Below, piece by piece: positions 13,714 through 24,784 of a stretch of 64,000 bases of DNA. Position numbers and translations under genes: made by a program. Under the pieces are notes generated by a model that saw only the letters and a list, made by a program, of their open reading frames with translations, searched no databases and was not told the origin of the DNA. Position 1 is the stretch's first letter, and each line of letters begins with the position of its first letter. This stretch comes from Benincasa hispida (lineage: Eukaryota > Streptophyta > Magnoliopsida > Cucurbitales > Cucurbitaceae), in NCBI RefSeq assembly GCF_009727055.1, contig NC_052359.1, positions 63,769,440 to 63,833,439 on the forward strand, given 5' to 3'.

Positions 13714-13881
13714 GGTTGCAGAAGATCAGTGAAGTTTGTGCCAATTGCCATGTGCGGGCAAACAGTTAGATAAGTGGGAGACTCGGGAGTCAGAGCACAA
13801 AAGTCCATTTCTCTTGGGTGTACTTATCTAATCATTGCTCTACGTGGTGTGTGGCTTAAACCTGGGTTTAAAAGAGGTTCG

Positions 13882-14409
13882 TAGGGATATTTAAAAAAAA
13901 AGGATTAACAAAAACTCAAATGGTGCAGTTCAGATTGAGCCATCAAATCATTCGGGTTTAAATAAATAAAAATTTTATGAGTTGGACTCGTTTATTGATT
14001 CACCTAATATAATCCAAACCAATACGAATTTATTATTAACTTTAATATATATATTTTTTATTACTTATAACACAAATATTTATAAATATATTGATTAACT
14101 TTTACAATTTTTTCAACACTAATTTAGTGGTCAAGCAACACATAAAAGTCATTATATAAATTGAAATTGAACTATTAATCTTGATTTAATATATGAAAAT
14201 AATTAAATTATATTTTTATATATTTATGTTTTGCTTCTTTTTAGAATAAAATTTTAAATAAATGACCTGATTAACTCGAACTAACCAAACCCAAATATTT
14301 CATAATTGGGTTGAATTAAGTTTATTTTTCTAATAGGGGTTATTTGAAACCGAATAATTGGGTTGGGTATAAAAAGTCTTTCAACCCAACCCAACTCATG
14401 AACACCCTA
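13882..14409. mobile_element. hAT-type MITE, 'aacccaaccc' family, degenerate copy
   Basis: The left end 'tagggatatttaaaaa' is a decayed form of TAGGGGTGTTCAAAA. The right end 'catgaacacccta' is its inverted counterpart. The interior has the same blocks as 15703-16292: 'aataaataaaaattttatgag', 'aatccaaacc' and 'gggttgggtataaaaagtctttcaaccc'. The 8-bp target duplication is not readable here. It lies just upstream of the carboxypeptidase gene. Confidence 0.5.
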
Positions 14410-15299
14410 ATTAGGCTGAAAGACAGATTTATCACTGAATTAATTAATGATATTGATACTATGTCAATTATATATATATTATAAAGAGTATAAAGTTGAG
14501 GAGGCTCGAATCCACTTAGATTTATACTAAATCCACCAATTACTCTTACAGAAATTACTAACCATCTATCTCAATTTGACTCACAATTTTATTAATATCT
14601 ATATCTATACTATATACAAATATGGATGAAGAAAAAAGTTTCTTTTGACAATTTTATTTTTGTATTTTTATTGTTTGGACAGTAATATTATTGTGCTTTC
14701 ATGAATATGCTAATGATATGTTTGGGAATAATTCTGAAATAGTTAAAAAACTTAAAATCACTTTTTTTTTTTTCATTTTTAAATTCACTCCAAAATATGC
14801 TTTTAATCATTAAAATTTAATTTCGATGATACGAAAATTCCATTTAAAAGTGTGACATTAAATATTAAATTTATGTTGCGTGATTAAGGGCATGTTTTCT
14901 AATGATTTTAAACATGATAAAAGTGATTCTAACCATTTCAAAATCACTCCCAAACATGCACTTAACCATCCTTATTATGAGGTATTTGGGAGGCAAGGAG
15001 AAGAGTTGTATACTTTTGAGGCTCACACGATAAGGAGTTAATAAGATAAAATTAAGTAATAGTTGCAAATAGCAATCTGACCTACAATATTAAAAGATAT
15101 AGCACAATAAGAAATTGTAGACATAGCAAAATTTAGATCAACTCTCGGAGTCTATCAGTTATAGATTATATCACTGCTAAAAGTTTATTAGTGATAGGCA
15201 TGAGTCAAAAAATTATTCTAAACTTGTCAAGTTATATCAATTTTAGTTTGAATCCTACACCTTTATTGTATATAAAATAATCAATTATTATTAATTTTT

Positions 15300-15412
15300 T
15301 TGAAAGGCATTGTAATTAAAGTGTGGGGTGAGAGAATCGAACCTCAAACCTCGAGGTCGATAATATGAAGTATGAATACTATATCAGTTGAACTATACTC
15401 TTGTTGGCAATA
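15300..15412 (-). mobile_element. tRNA-derived SINE fragment
   Basis: On the minus strand a box-B-like GGTTCGATTCTC (15332-15343) is preceded by 'gacctcgaggtt' and a box-A-like 'agttcaactgatata'. This gives the spacing of a pol III tRNA promoter. A second copy with the same organisation is at 36.60-36.70 kb. The sequence ends in an A-poor 'tacaatgcc' tail rather than a CCA, so it is a SINE relic and not a functional tRNA gene. Confidence 0.55.
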
Positions 15413-15559
15413 ATCAATTATTTTCATTTATCTATTAATATTGCTATTATTAAAAACCTAACCGACAGGATTGCCTTTTTAAGCTTTAATTTTAATTAGT
15501 ATTTTTGTGCATTTAATTAATGTTATTTACTTCTAGAAAATTCTTATATGATAAGCATA

Positions 15560-15675
15560 ACTTAAAAAGACACAAGTATTTAATTTGTGACTAAAATCAA
15601 CCTGACTCAATTTGCATAATATTTATATCATCGACTTTAAAATTAAAGGTTTGATTTCTCCACTCTACATATTAT
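15560..15675 (+). mobile_element. decayed tRNA-derived SINE
   Basis: 'cctgactcaatttgcataatatttatatcatcgac' followed by 'aaaggtttgatttctccactc' parallels the box A / box B order of the copies at 15.3 and 36.6 kb, with more substitutions and in the opposite orientation. It lies just left of the hAT MITE. Confidence 0.35.
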
Positions 15676-15702
15676 AAAAAAAATATTTAATTAGTGTCTT
15701 AT

Positions 15703-16292
15703 ACGGATGTTCAAAAAAACTGATGATCCGAAAAAATTGATCAACCCAACCCAATCCATACCGTTTGGGTTGGGTTGGGTTCAAATAAATAAAAATCTTA
15801 TGAATTGAGTTAGTTCATGAGACACTTAAAATAACCCAAACCAACCCAAACGTCTTATATATTAACTTTTAAATGTATATTTTTTTTTAATTATACAATT
15901 ATATATACATATATTTATTTTAGTTTTATTTAATTTAGTTATTTTTTTTGGATAATTTATTTTTCAACAACCCTTAAAAATAGTTTCTTTAGCAAGTTGG
16001 AAAGAAAACTTTTGATAAATAAATTGAAGTTGAGTTTATTCTTAAATCAATATATGAACATAATTAAATCAAATTTTTACGTATTAATATTTTACTTCTT
16101 TTTAGAATAAAAATTTCAATAAATGACGCGAGTAACTGGAACCAACCCAACTCAAATGTTTCATGGTTGGGTTGGGTTATATTTATTTTTTAATAGAAGT
16201 TATTTGGGTTGAAGAAATTTACAACTAGAACCGCTAGGTTGGGTCTAAAAAGTCCTTCAACCCAGTCTAACCCAACCCACGAACAATCCTGA
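15703..16292. mobile_element. hAT-type MITE with 8-bp target duplication
   Basis: The element starts ACGGATGTTCAAA and ends GAACAATCCTGA, an imperfect terminal inverted repeat. The interior carries alternating 'aacccaaccc' and 'gggttgggtt' tracts. It is flanked by TGTCTTAT (15695-15702) and TGTCTTAC (16293-16300), seven of eight bases identical, the duplication length of hAT elements. It has no coding capacity. Confidence 0.7.
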
Positions 16293-16338
16293 TGTCTTAC
16301 ATCTATACAATTCTTATAAAATAAGCATATTAAGTTGG

Positions 16339-16634
16339 GGTTATAAAATAGAAAGGAGAGAAGAACAAACATAAGAACATAAGAACATAAGAGAGTAACA
16401 GAGACAAGAAAGTAGAAAACATATATATTATGCTCAATTGAGGTGTCTATACAATGATCTCTATAACTTCTATTTATAGGGTTGTGAGAATAATGGTTGT
16501 AAAACCAAATATAAGGAGGAGACAAGAAAGTTAGGAAGATTAATGGGGAGGTTTGTGGATGAATTTGTAACCTAAGGATGTTATGGACATCTAATATTTA
16601 TAATATTCAAATATAATTTAGAATATTCATAATA
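16339..16634 (-). repeat. copia 3' LTR
   Basis: It is a direct repeat of 21852-22135, sharing blocks such as 'agaagaacaaacataagaacata', 'gtgtctatacaatgatctctat' and 'aatattcaaatataatttagaatattcataata'. The minus-strand TATAAATAG box near 16474-16482 would be its promoter. The duplicated 'aagaacataagaacataagag' in this copy is a small internal expansion. Confidence 0.85.
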
Positions 16635-19600
16635 CTCTCCCTTTATATGTCCATTGTATATAGAATATATATCTCGTTAAAACGTTACTAAGAAAAATGC
16701 ATTGAAAAAAAATCCTAGTGAAGGAAAAAGATTACATTATCCATATATTTTAAAAACTGTCTCATTAAAAACTTTGCTAAGAAAACCCAATTGGATAAAA
16801 ACCATAGTCGATGAAAAAAAAGTACAACACATTTACTCCTCTTCATGAAAGCATCACTTGATAACTCTTGGTTGTCACGTACAAATGTTGTGTTAACTTC
16901 TCAAATGTTGTTATAGGGTAGCACCTTCATCAATAAGTCTTTCAAGTCATATTTTGAAGAAATTTGTTGAATAGTGATGTTGTCATATGATGCTTTATTG
17001 TTTTCATATAAGAACACTATTTGCTAGCCTCATGAATCATCGGGATTTCAGCATGAATTAAAGTAGATGTTATTATATTCTGCTTCATAAACTGTCATAA
17101 TATAAAAATTATTCTCCACGTACTAAGTAACCTGTTAAAGATCTAGTTCTTATGGGTTAGATAAGTAACTTGCATCTTCACAACCAACTCGATTACAATT
17201 AAATATGAGAATAAAATAAATTCATATAAACTAATTTTCAAATAAAAAAATAACATATGTTTAACTTTACTCCAATATATTTATTTGTAGAAATATTATA
17301 TTTATGTAACAAAGTTAGTAAAAATACTACAACAGGTAGTGTATAAACTAGTAAAGATATAAGTGCACTTATTTCTCAAAATTATGTTCTTCAAGACCTA
17401 AAATTCTTCATTATCTTTCTGATATAACTTTTTCCACACTAAGTGAATGAACCACCATGGTAATGTAACTAGTCCATATAAGATCTTTTATATATAAATT
17501 GATATAATTTCATTTACTTTATGCTTTATTTGCAAGTTAAGATAAAATTTACCATCTCAATTTATTTCTTAAGAAACTCTATTGTCTTTGAAATCTCTTC
17601 AAGAGTTGTTGCTCAAATCATCAACACATATATATAAATAATGTATAGTAAATCTCATGTTGTGATTTCTTTATAAAATCATATGGACAAATAGAATTAT
17701 TTTTATATCCTCATATCATCAAATATTTAATAAGATGATTATTTTACATTCATTAGGAATGTTTTATAAAAATCTATATGATAGATATATCAATCTTTAA
17801 TATTTTGCTTATATGATTTTAGTACCTTTAACCCTTTAGGGATATACTATTAAGAGATTTATATAAATGTAAAATAACTACAGTCATAAAATGCATGTTA
17901 AGCTTTTCATTCACAGTTAGATAAATTAAATATCTCATGGTATTGTATCCATCATAAGATAATATGTTTCATCATAATCAATACCAATTCTTTGCAAGAA
18001 TTATTGTGGAACTTGTCTCGCTTTATATATTGCGACCCTATTCTATTTATTTTTCATACAAATACTAACTTGTATCCCACATATTTGATATTCTCTAATG
18101 CCTGAACTATTGTTCTCACGATTTGGAAAATGAATTTATTTCTATTGGATTGTTTCTTTCCACATAAGTCAATTCTTTCTATGTCGCGACATTTTTCAAT
18201 ATATCTGAGTATATAATGCTCATTTTCATAAATAATATCGTGAGCAATATTGTATGAAAATACGTTGTTACATTATTTAAGTATTGTTCCATTTTTTTCT
18301 TGTCATGACATAAAATTTATCGAGATCTCTTTATTATCCTAATTTACTTCAAGATTCTTATGAGTGCTCATATTTGGGATTTCTTCGAGAATATCCATAT
18401 TCTCAACTGAGTCATTAATTAACTACTTCTTTTTCGAGGATTTTTATTTTGGAACTCATTGTTCTATCATGCTTCAGACGTGTTACAAACTCATTAGTAT
18501 TGACAGCTTGTTTCATTAGGATATAACTCCGTCACTTTCTTGCAATTGTAAATGTTCTGTAAATACATCTAGCATTAATTTGTAATATTTTGCAAATGAA
18601 TTGTCTTTTAAACTTTTGGTTCAAAGTGATCTATATGATAATAAAAATGAGACAATACTTATGTATTTTATTCAATTTATTTTTCCAACTTTTCCTTAAT
18701 TCCTCCTCCTAATGTTGAAAATTTTGTCTCATTAATAATAATTAAATTGTGTAGTAAATAATCCACCCGTTGGGGGTTCAAAGTAATTAATTAATATAAA
18801 ATAAATTTCAACATAGATTTTAACTGTTCCATCATCTAAATTGTTGTTATGGAACAATTACATTTACTGCATACCTTGATGAAATATATTTGACTTTTGG
18901 CCATAAGCTCATTAGTCATTGGTCCCGCATACACAATAACATGATCTGATAATTTTTGCTATTTGAACGTAAGCTACAGGATGTTCAACACTTTCCCAAT
19001 CATTTATCAAACATTTGGGACGTAGATTCACTAGCATTATCAAAATAAAATAATAAGTATATATGTGACCATCAACTGGATGCACCAACAAAAATCATAA
19101 ACCATGAGTCTATTCCAAAAGTAAGACATGTTCAATTTCAATTTTAGCTAGTGAGAGTTTGATCATTAATCTCTTGAGAATATGTCTTCTAGTTCTTCAA
19201 TGGATGTCAATGTATATTTTCAATACTATTGACCCAACATGACTCATCATGTCAAAGGAAAATATATTTGGATCAATGAACTTCAGGTTCATTGTTACAT
19301 ATATTTCAACTACACAAATATGTGTATACAATTTAGAAGGAAAAACATAATTTTTCTATATGCACTTCACATAGAAGACAATAGATATAGTATATAAATA
19401 CCATATATTATTCTTATTATCAATCTTTCTAGATGATTTCTATTAAACGTACACCTTCCAAATTTACTAAATTCTCTTTGATTTACAAGAGAATAAAGTA
19501 TACCAATTGTCAATTTTGTTCATTTGGCAAAATATTGTTTTTTTCTTTTCAAAATCTTTAATCAAGTCTACATGACTTAATATCATATTTGATTTTTCGC

Positions 19601-21851
19601 TTCAAGCATATGAATTTTTTAAAATTACTTTTAATTATAATATGCATAGATGTACTATATGCAGAACATAAATATTATTTTTTCTTATTTTCTTCATGAG
19701 ATTTAGAAGAAATTCAAATATCTCATATACAAGTTTTGAAAAACAATAATACTCTCTTCAAGAGATTCTAAGAAACTTGTAACATAATATCATATTTAAG
19801 TGTTAAAAAGATAAGTTATGATCTCTTCGGGAGATTCAAATAAATTCTCAAAGTTTGCTTCTACACTTGTTTTTTTTTTCAATAATAAGGATTTTATTTC
19901 TTATGGTACGACAGGTACTATTTTGTATCACATTTGAAAAATGAAATTTTCTTTCAAAACATTATATATATGTGTGGTTTTAGTTAAAATAATTACTTCT
20001 TTCTTTATTAACATGATTCCGACTTCAATGATTAAATATTAGAACATTCACTTCAGGGAATGATATTATATTATTTGGTCAAAATTTATTATTTTTCATA
20101 AAAACATCTACTTGTATGTTTTATTCAATCTCAAAAGATATTAGATAAATATTCATCACAATGTCTCAAACTTTCTTTCTCAAACTGCTAATACTAGAGC
20201 ATAACATGTTCGATATATGTTTATTAGTTTATAAGCATTTATTAATTTAATATGTGCAACTACAGGTGCATGACAAAAACAATGAACATTAATTGATTTA
20301 TGCAGCTTATTAAATCAAAATTAGCTTTAGGAAGAGTAATGAGCTATTATACATAACTTTTAAACTCTGCCATAAAGAAATTCAATCATATATATATCTA
20401 AGCTCACAAATTTATCGATATAAGAATAATTTAAATATTCAACAATCAGATAAATTTCAATTCTAGCATAGCAAACAAAAATTGACTAATTAAACTCCCA
20501 GATTAGTTCCCAGATAGAGGTGTTTCTTATGGTCAGCTTAAATACATCAGCCTTGAACAATTCTTAGACAGAGTTCTCTTAGTTAATTACTTTCTCTAAT
20601 TCATTAATCTTTTAATTAAGAGTTAATTAATAAATTAATGAATCTAAGTGCATTGTTAATCTTATTAAAACAAATTCACTTTAAGAAATAATTTTTAATA
20701 TCTTGAATCTTTGCAAATAAAATTGAAGATAATTTTAAATATTTATTCTCATATTTGAAAGATAAAATAATATTATTAGAAGAGAATCTTAACGAATAAA
20801 AGATAATGTTATTATGAGATAATTTTACCGTTATGTAAAAGAAACTCAAATTTTATCTAGAAGTATGCAATCCAATTAAGAAAATAAATATTCTAATTTA
20901 ATTTTTTATATATAATAATCACATTCAAAGATATAGAAATATGAATTGATTCGGAAAGCATCTCAGTTAAATCTTTCAAAAATAAGAATTATATTTAAAA
21001 ATAAGATGTATGATTTGCAGTCTAGGATAAATTTTAATCTAATTGACATATTTTATACAACCATTTTAAACATACACATAAAACTATATAGCATATTTGA
21101 CATATCCATATAAAATTTAACTTAATTTAAAGTCAAGAAATATTGGATTTTCAATATCCTTTCTATTTTGGACCACTCAAAATAAAGGTTATTTAAGTTT
21201 CACAAATCTAAATTTTATTACTTAACAATTTAACTTTTACCCATAACTCATGAAATACTCATCATCAACGCAAAAAGATTGTGTTGAAGACTCATACATA
21301 TATATAGTGTGTGAATGAATTTGATTAAAAAATGAATTTTCGAGGAGTGGGGTTTGAAGTCCAACAAGTATATGTCTAAACAAATTCAATATGCTTGAGA
21401 AACATGGAGACAAACGACCTAATTTGCTTAAATACAAAGTAATTAATAGTTGTAAAAGATTTTCCTTTAATTTTATAATAAGCCAATAAAGAATGCCAAG
21501 TCCCAAATTAGCCAACAAATGATGTAAAACCCAATTGCAAATGAGGCTGAAAAAAAAACTCAAAAATGCTTCAAGCTACTACTAAAGGTTTTAGTTTTAA
21601 TGCTCACATAAAACTTTGTATAAGTCTGATTAGATCAAATGTAAAAACTAATATAAAATATATTTTAAAATCCAACAAACACATAAATCACATATATGAT
21701 TAAAATAAAGTACTTGTCTACTTTGAACTTTAGTTTTAAATACCTTGAAAATAGGTAGATAATTCAAGTGGGTCTTAACGTTCTTGGTGTTCTAGTGAAC
21801 CAACTCCAACCTCTACAAATATTTTAGTAGTAGAAACTCGTGCTGATAACT

Positions 21852-22135
21852 TGTTATAAAATAGAAATGAGAGAAGAACAAACATAAGAACATAAGAGAG
21901 AAATGGAGAGAAGAAAGTAGAGAATATATGCATTATGTTCAATTGTGGTGTCTATACAGTGATCTCTATCACCTTTGTTTACAAGGTTGGGAGAATAATG
22001 GTTACAAGACCAAATATAAAGAGGGGACAAAAAAGTCATGAAGATTGAAGAGGTTTGTGTATAAATTTGTAACTAAAGATGCTATGAACATCTAATATTA
22101 ATAATATTCAAATATAATTTAGAATATTCATAATA
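21852..22135 (-). repeat. copia 5' LTR with adjoining primer-binding site
   Basis: This is the partner LTR of 16339-16634. The bases immediately to its left (about 21836-21851) read on the minus strand AAGTTATCAGCACGAG, in the position of a primer-binding site. This fixes the element's orientation as minus. The right edge runs into a poly(T) tract. Confidence 0.85.
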
Positions 22136-22531
22136 GAGGGTTTTTTTTTTTTTTTTTCCTTTTTCCTTTCAATATAGCCATATTAAATTTCAAGATAAAT
22201 GGTGCATTTTTGCTCAAAAAGAATAAAGGAATTCACTTCTTCAAAAGCCACCATTTACTCTGACGATGGTTATGCCAAACTGATGATTGGAGAGAGTACT
22301 TAAAATTTCTTTAAAATACTTTTAAAAGACATTTAAATTATTCAAAACGATTAAATAAATAAAAGACCAATAGAATTTTAAAAACTAAACCATCTGATCA
22401 CTCGTCTCTTCAATTATTGGACTAAACAAAGTTATATAGTCAAATATGACGTAATGTGTGTATATATATAATCATTTTTATTGGACATCTTAATATATAT
22501 ATTTAAACCATGTTATTTATTAATAGAATGA

Positions 22532-22532
<1 letters not shown>

Positions 22533-22568
<36 letters not shown>
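22533..22568. repeat. (AT)n microsatellite
   Basis: A run of about 17 AT units just right of the copia element. Confidence 0.9.
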
Positions 22569-22570
<2 letters not shown>

Positions 22571-24329
22571 TTTTTACTTCAAACCTAAAATGAAATAGAT
22601 TTAAAAGTTTAGAGTCCAATACGATATTTAAACTTATTTATATATGATTAACGTGATTTATGATATAACTAATATTTTATTGTCACATTTACATCATATT
22701 CACATAATTTGGTAATGAATTTATTCACGAGGTTAAATCAATAAAGAGTGCAGTAAAAAATGTATAATTTATTAATGAAAATGTAAGATAATTAATCACT
22801 TTTATCTTTAGTTTGTCGATTATAAATCTCCCAAAGTAACTAATTTTTAATAACAATGATTTTTCTACAAAATTAAATTAGATCAATAATTGTTAGATTT
22901 TTGTTATTAACGATATTTGTTTAAGGTTTGTTTATGTCGACCTTCTTTAGTAGGTGTCTTTCAAAATGTCTTGAAATGTGTGGTTTCTAATAACCTAGTA
23001 TTCGCGTCAAGATACAGATTCTAGAGATTAATAATTTCCTTATCGAGAAGATTATGACAACTTATTCTCTTTGATTTTGTTTTCCTACCTATTGGGCTTA
23101 GAATATTTTGATCGGATTTTCTTTTATGTTATGTTGTGCATATTTAAGGGTTGTCTTTGTGTTTGCTAGGGTTGACGATTATTTTGAAAAGAGAACATTG
23201 TTGCCGCCTTCTTGTGAGTTCAACAAGAATTGCAAGTGTGCGACCTCCTTGGAGAAGGTTGTGTGTTCTGAATCTTGATGGTTCTTATATAGAGATTACT
23301 GATCGAGTGCATAAAAGAAGAGAGAGATTCTCTAACTTAGGGGCATTCTAAGTTCATAGAGTGGATGAGCTTCATTGGAAGAAAGAAAGATAAACTACTT
23401 GGTGAGAAGACGTCTTACGCTTAGGGGGAGCCTGAGTGTTTATCTAGTAATCTACCTATACTTAGAGGGATCCTAAGATGTCTTGAGAGGAAGTCTCACA
23501 TTTAGTGGAGCCTAGGGGTTAATTCAAGAAGTCAAACTTTTTATGTGTCACTATTATAGTATTGTCTTTGTAGATAAGTACAACGTTGTAATTGCTTTAC
23601 TTTACATTAGTAGATTTATCATTCTTGGGCACATTACCACTAGACGTAAGTGTAATTCACCAAACTATGAGCTACCAATTTCTATATTGGATCTGTGTTA
23701 TTACTCTTTGCCTTTATTTGTATTGTTCTGCAAAGTGTTATAGCATTCTTCTTTAACATTCGTGACCATAAGCTAGATTATCTTCTTATTCTCAATAATA
23801 ATTAAAATAATTCTTTTAAAACTTAAAACCAACTTTAATGATGTCATTTTTGTGTAAAATCTCCTTAATTCCGTGCTAGACATAGAATCTAAAATTTATT
23901 ATGAAAAATATTTAGGTGTTGACTGAACTAGACTTATTTATGTATAGTCCAAACCAATTACTCAATTAAAAATTTTCATTTCACAAATATCTTTTTATTA
24001 AAAAATTGAAGTATTTTTTTTTTTTTTTACTATTTTATAAAAGAGGACATATAACTACAACCGAGGCTGCACCTATTAATAAATAGCTATTGGAATCTTT
24101 TCTTCTAAACAATTTCTTTAAAGGAAATTGTGATGACTGCAAATGGCTTTCGGCTTTCAGAGCCGATGGGTTCCTCACCATACTGGCAATCTTCTTTAAA
24201 GGAACTTATTATTTTAGTGGATAAAATTATGACATTTATTTAAGTTTAAGATAAAGGATTACAATACTTATCTACGTTTAAACTCTAGTTTAATAAAATT
24301 GAAAGTTTAGGTAAAAAAAAGTTATATGT
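22569..24329. other. gene-poor repeat region, probable LTR relic at 23.0-23.8 kb
   Basis: No gene is supported. The part from about 22.92 to 23.80 kb is less AT-rich than its surroundings. It has repeated phrases such as 'cttaggggcattctaag', 'cttagggggagcctgag', 'cttagagggatcctaag' and 'atttagtggagcctagg', all variants of one about 50-60-nt unit. It looks like part of a long LTR, but no partner is in the window. At 24131-24210 a short G+C-richer stretch encodes an open frame on both strands that I cannot assign. Confidence 0.35.
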
Positions 24330-24342
24330 CATCCCTTAATTT

Positions 24343-24720
24343 CATGTGTTTTCTAATATCTATCACTTTATCACTTTAATTAAAATAAATAAAAAGGTTA
24401 TATAATACATTGTCACTAGAATACTTTTATTTCTCCAGTTTCTAAATTACATAAAACTTCACATTTAAACTTTTAAATCATTTCTTTTTGTATTTAGTAT
24501 TGTCGACTCTATAACACACCAATAATGAACATAATTCAACTGGCCTAAATTTATTCTAATTTTTATTTTAATTAATTATTTGGAGTATGTGCTACTATAG
24601 TACTAAAATTTTCTTTAACATATCATTAATAATACCAAATATTAATAACTAAAATTAAGTAAGAACATTATTCAAGATTAAAAAATGTAGTTAAAATAAT
24701 TTAGAATTTTTTTCACAAAT
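24343..24720 (+). repeat. about 0.38-kb dispersed repeat, copy 2
   Basis: It matches 8256-8640 in the carboxypeptidase intron, same orientation. Here it lies immediately beyond the 3' end of the copia coding relic. The neighbouring sequences on both sides differ between the two copies except for the shared 'tttcaca(a/g)atataaaa' edge. Confidence 0.75.
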
Positions 24721-24784
24721 ATAAAAAAGGAAAATTGTTTCAAATGGTAAAAATTGTTTCAAATAATTAGTCTTGAGTGTTGTC

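Larger units (their letters stand above)
16339..22135 (-). mobile_element. complete but decayed Ty1/copia retrotransposon
   Basis: Two direct LTRs (16339-16634 and 21852-22135) bracket a 5.2-kb internal region. Read on the minus strand, the 5' LTR (right one) ends TTTATAACA and is followed directly by a primer-binding-type sequence AAGTTATCAGCACGAG. The 3' LTR (left one) is preceded by a purine tract AAAGGGAGAG. A TATAAATAG box sits inside the LTR. Internal coding is destroyed by stops and indels. Traces of copia reverse transcriptase are readable on the minus strand near 18060-17800 (like 'ARLVAQGF', 'GIDYDETY', 'LTVNEKLNMH') and near 17700-17600 ('CPYDFIKKS', 'YMCVDDL'). The LTRs differ at many sites, so the insertion is old. 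No clear 5-bp target duplication remains (GTTGG versus GAGGG). Confidence 0.85.

Noticed and set aside
13318..13773. 151-codon open frame on the plus strand
   Set aside because: It is antisense to exon 1 of the carboxypeptidase gene; its Glu/Lys/Gly-rich content is the shadow of the Ser/Phe/Pro-rich signal peptide region.
15330..15412. tRNA gene
   Set aside because: Only the B-box region fits; no acceptor stem or anticodon arm can be formed, and a second copy shows it is a dispersed SINE.
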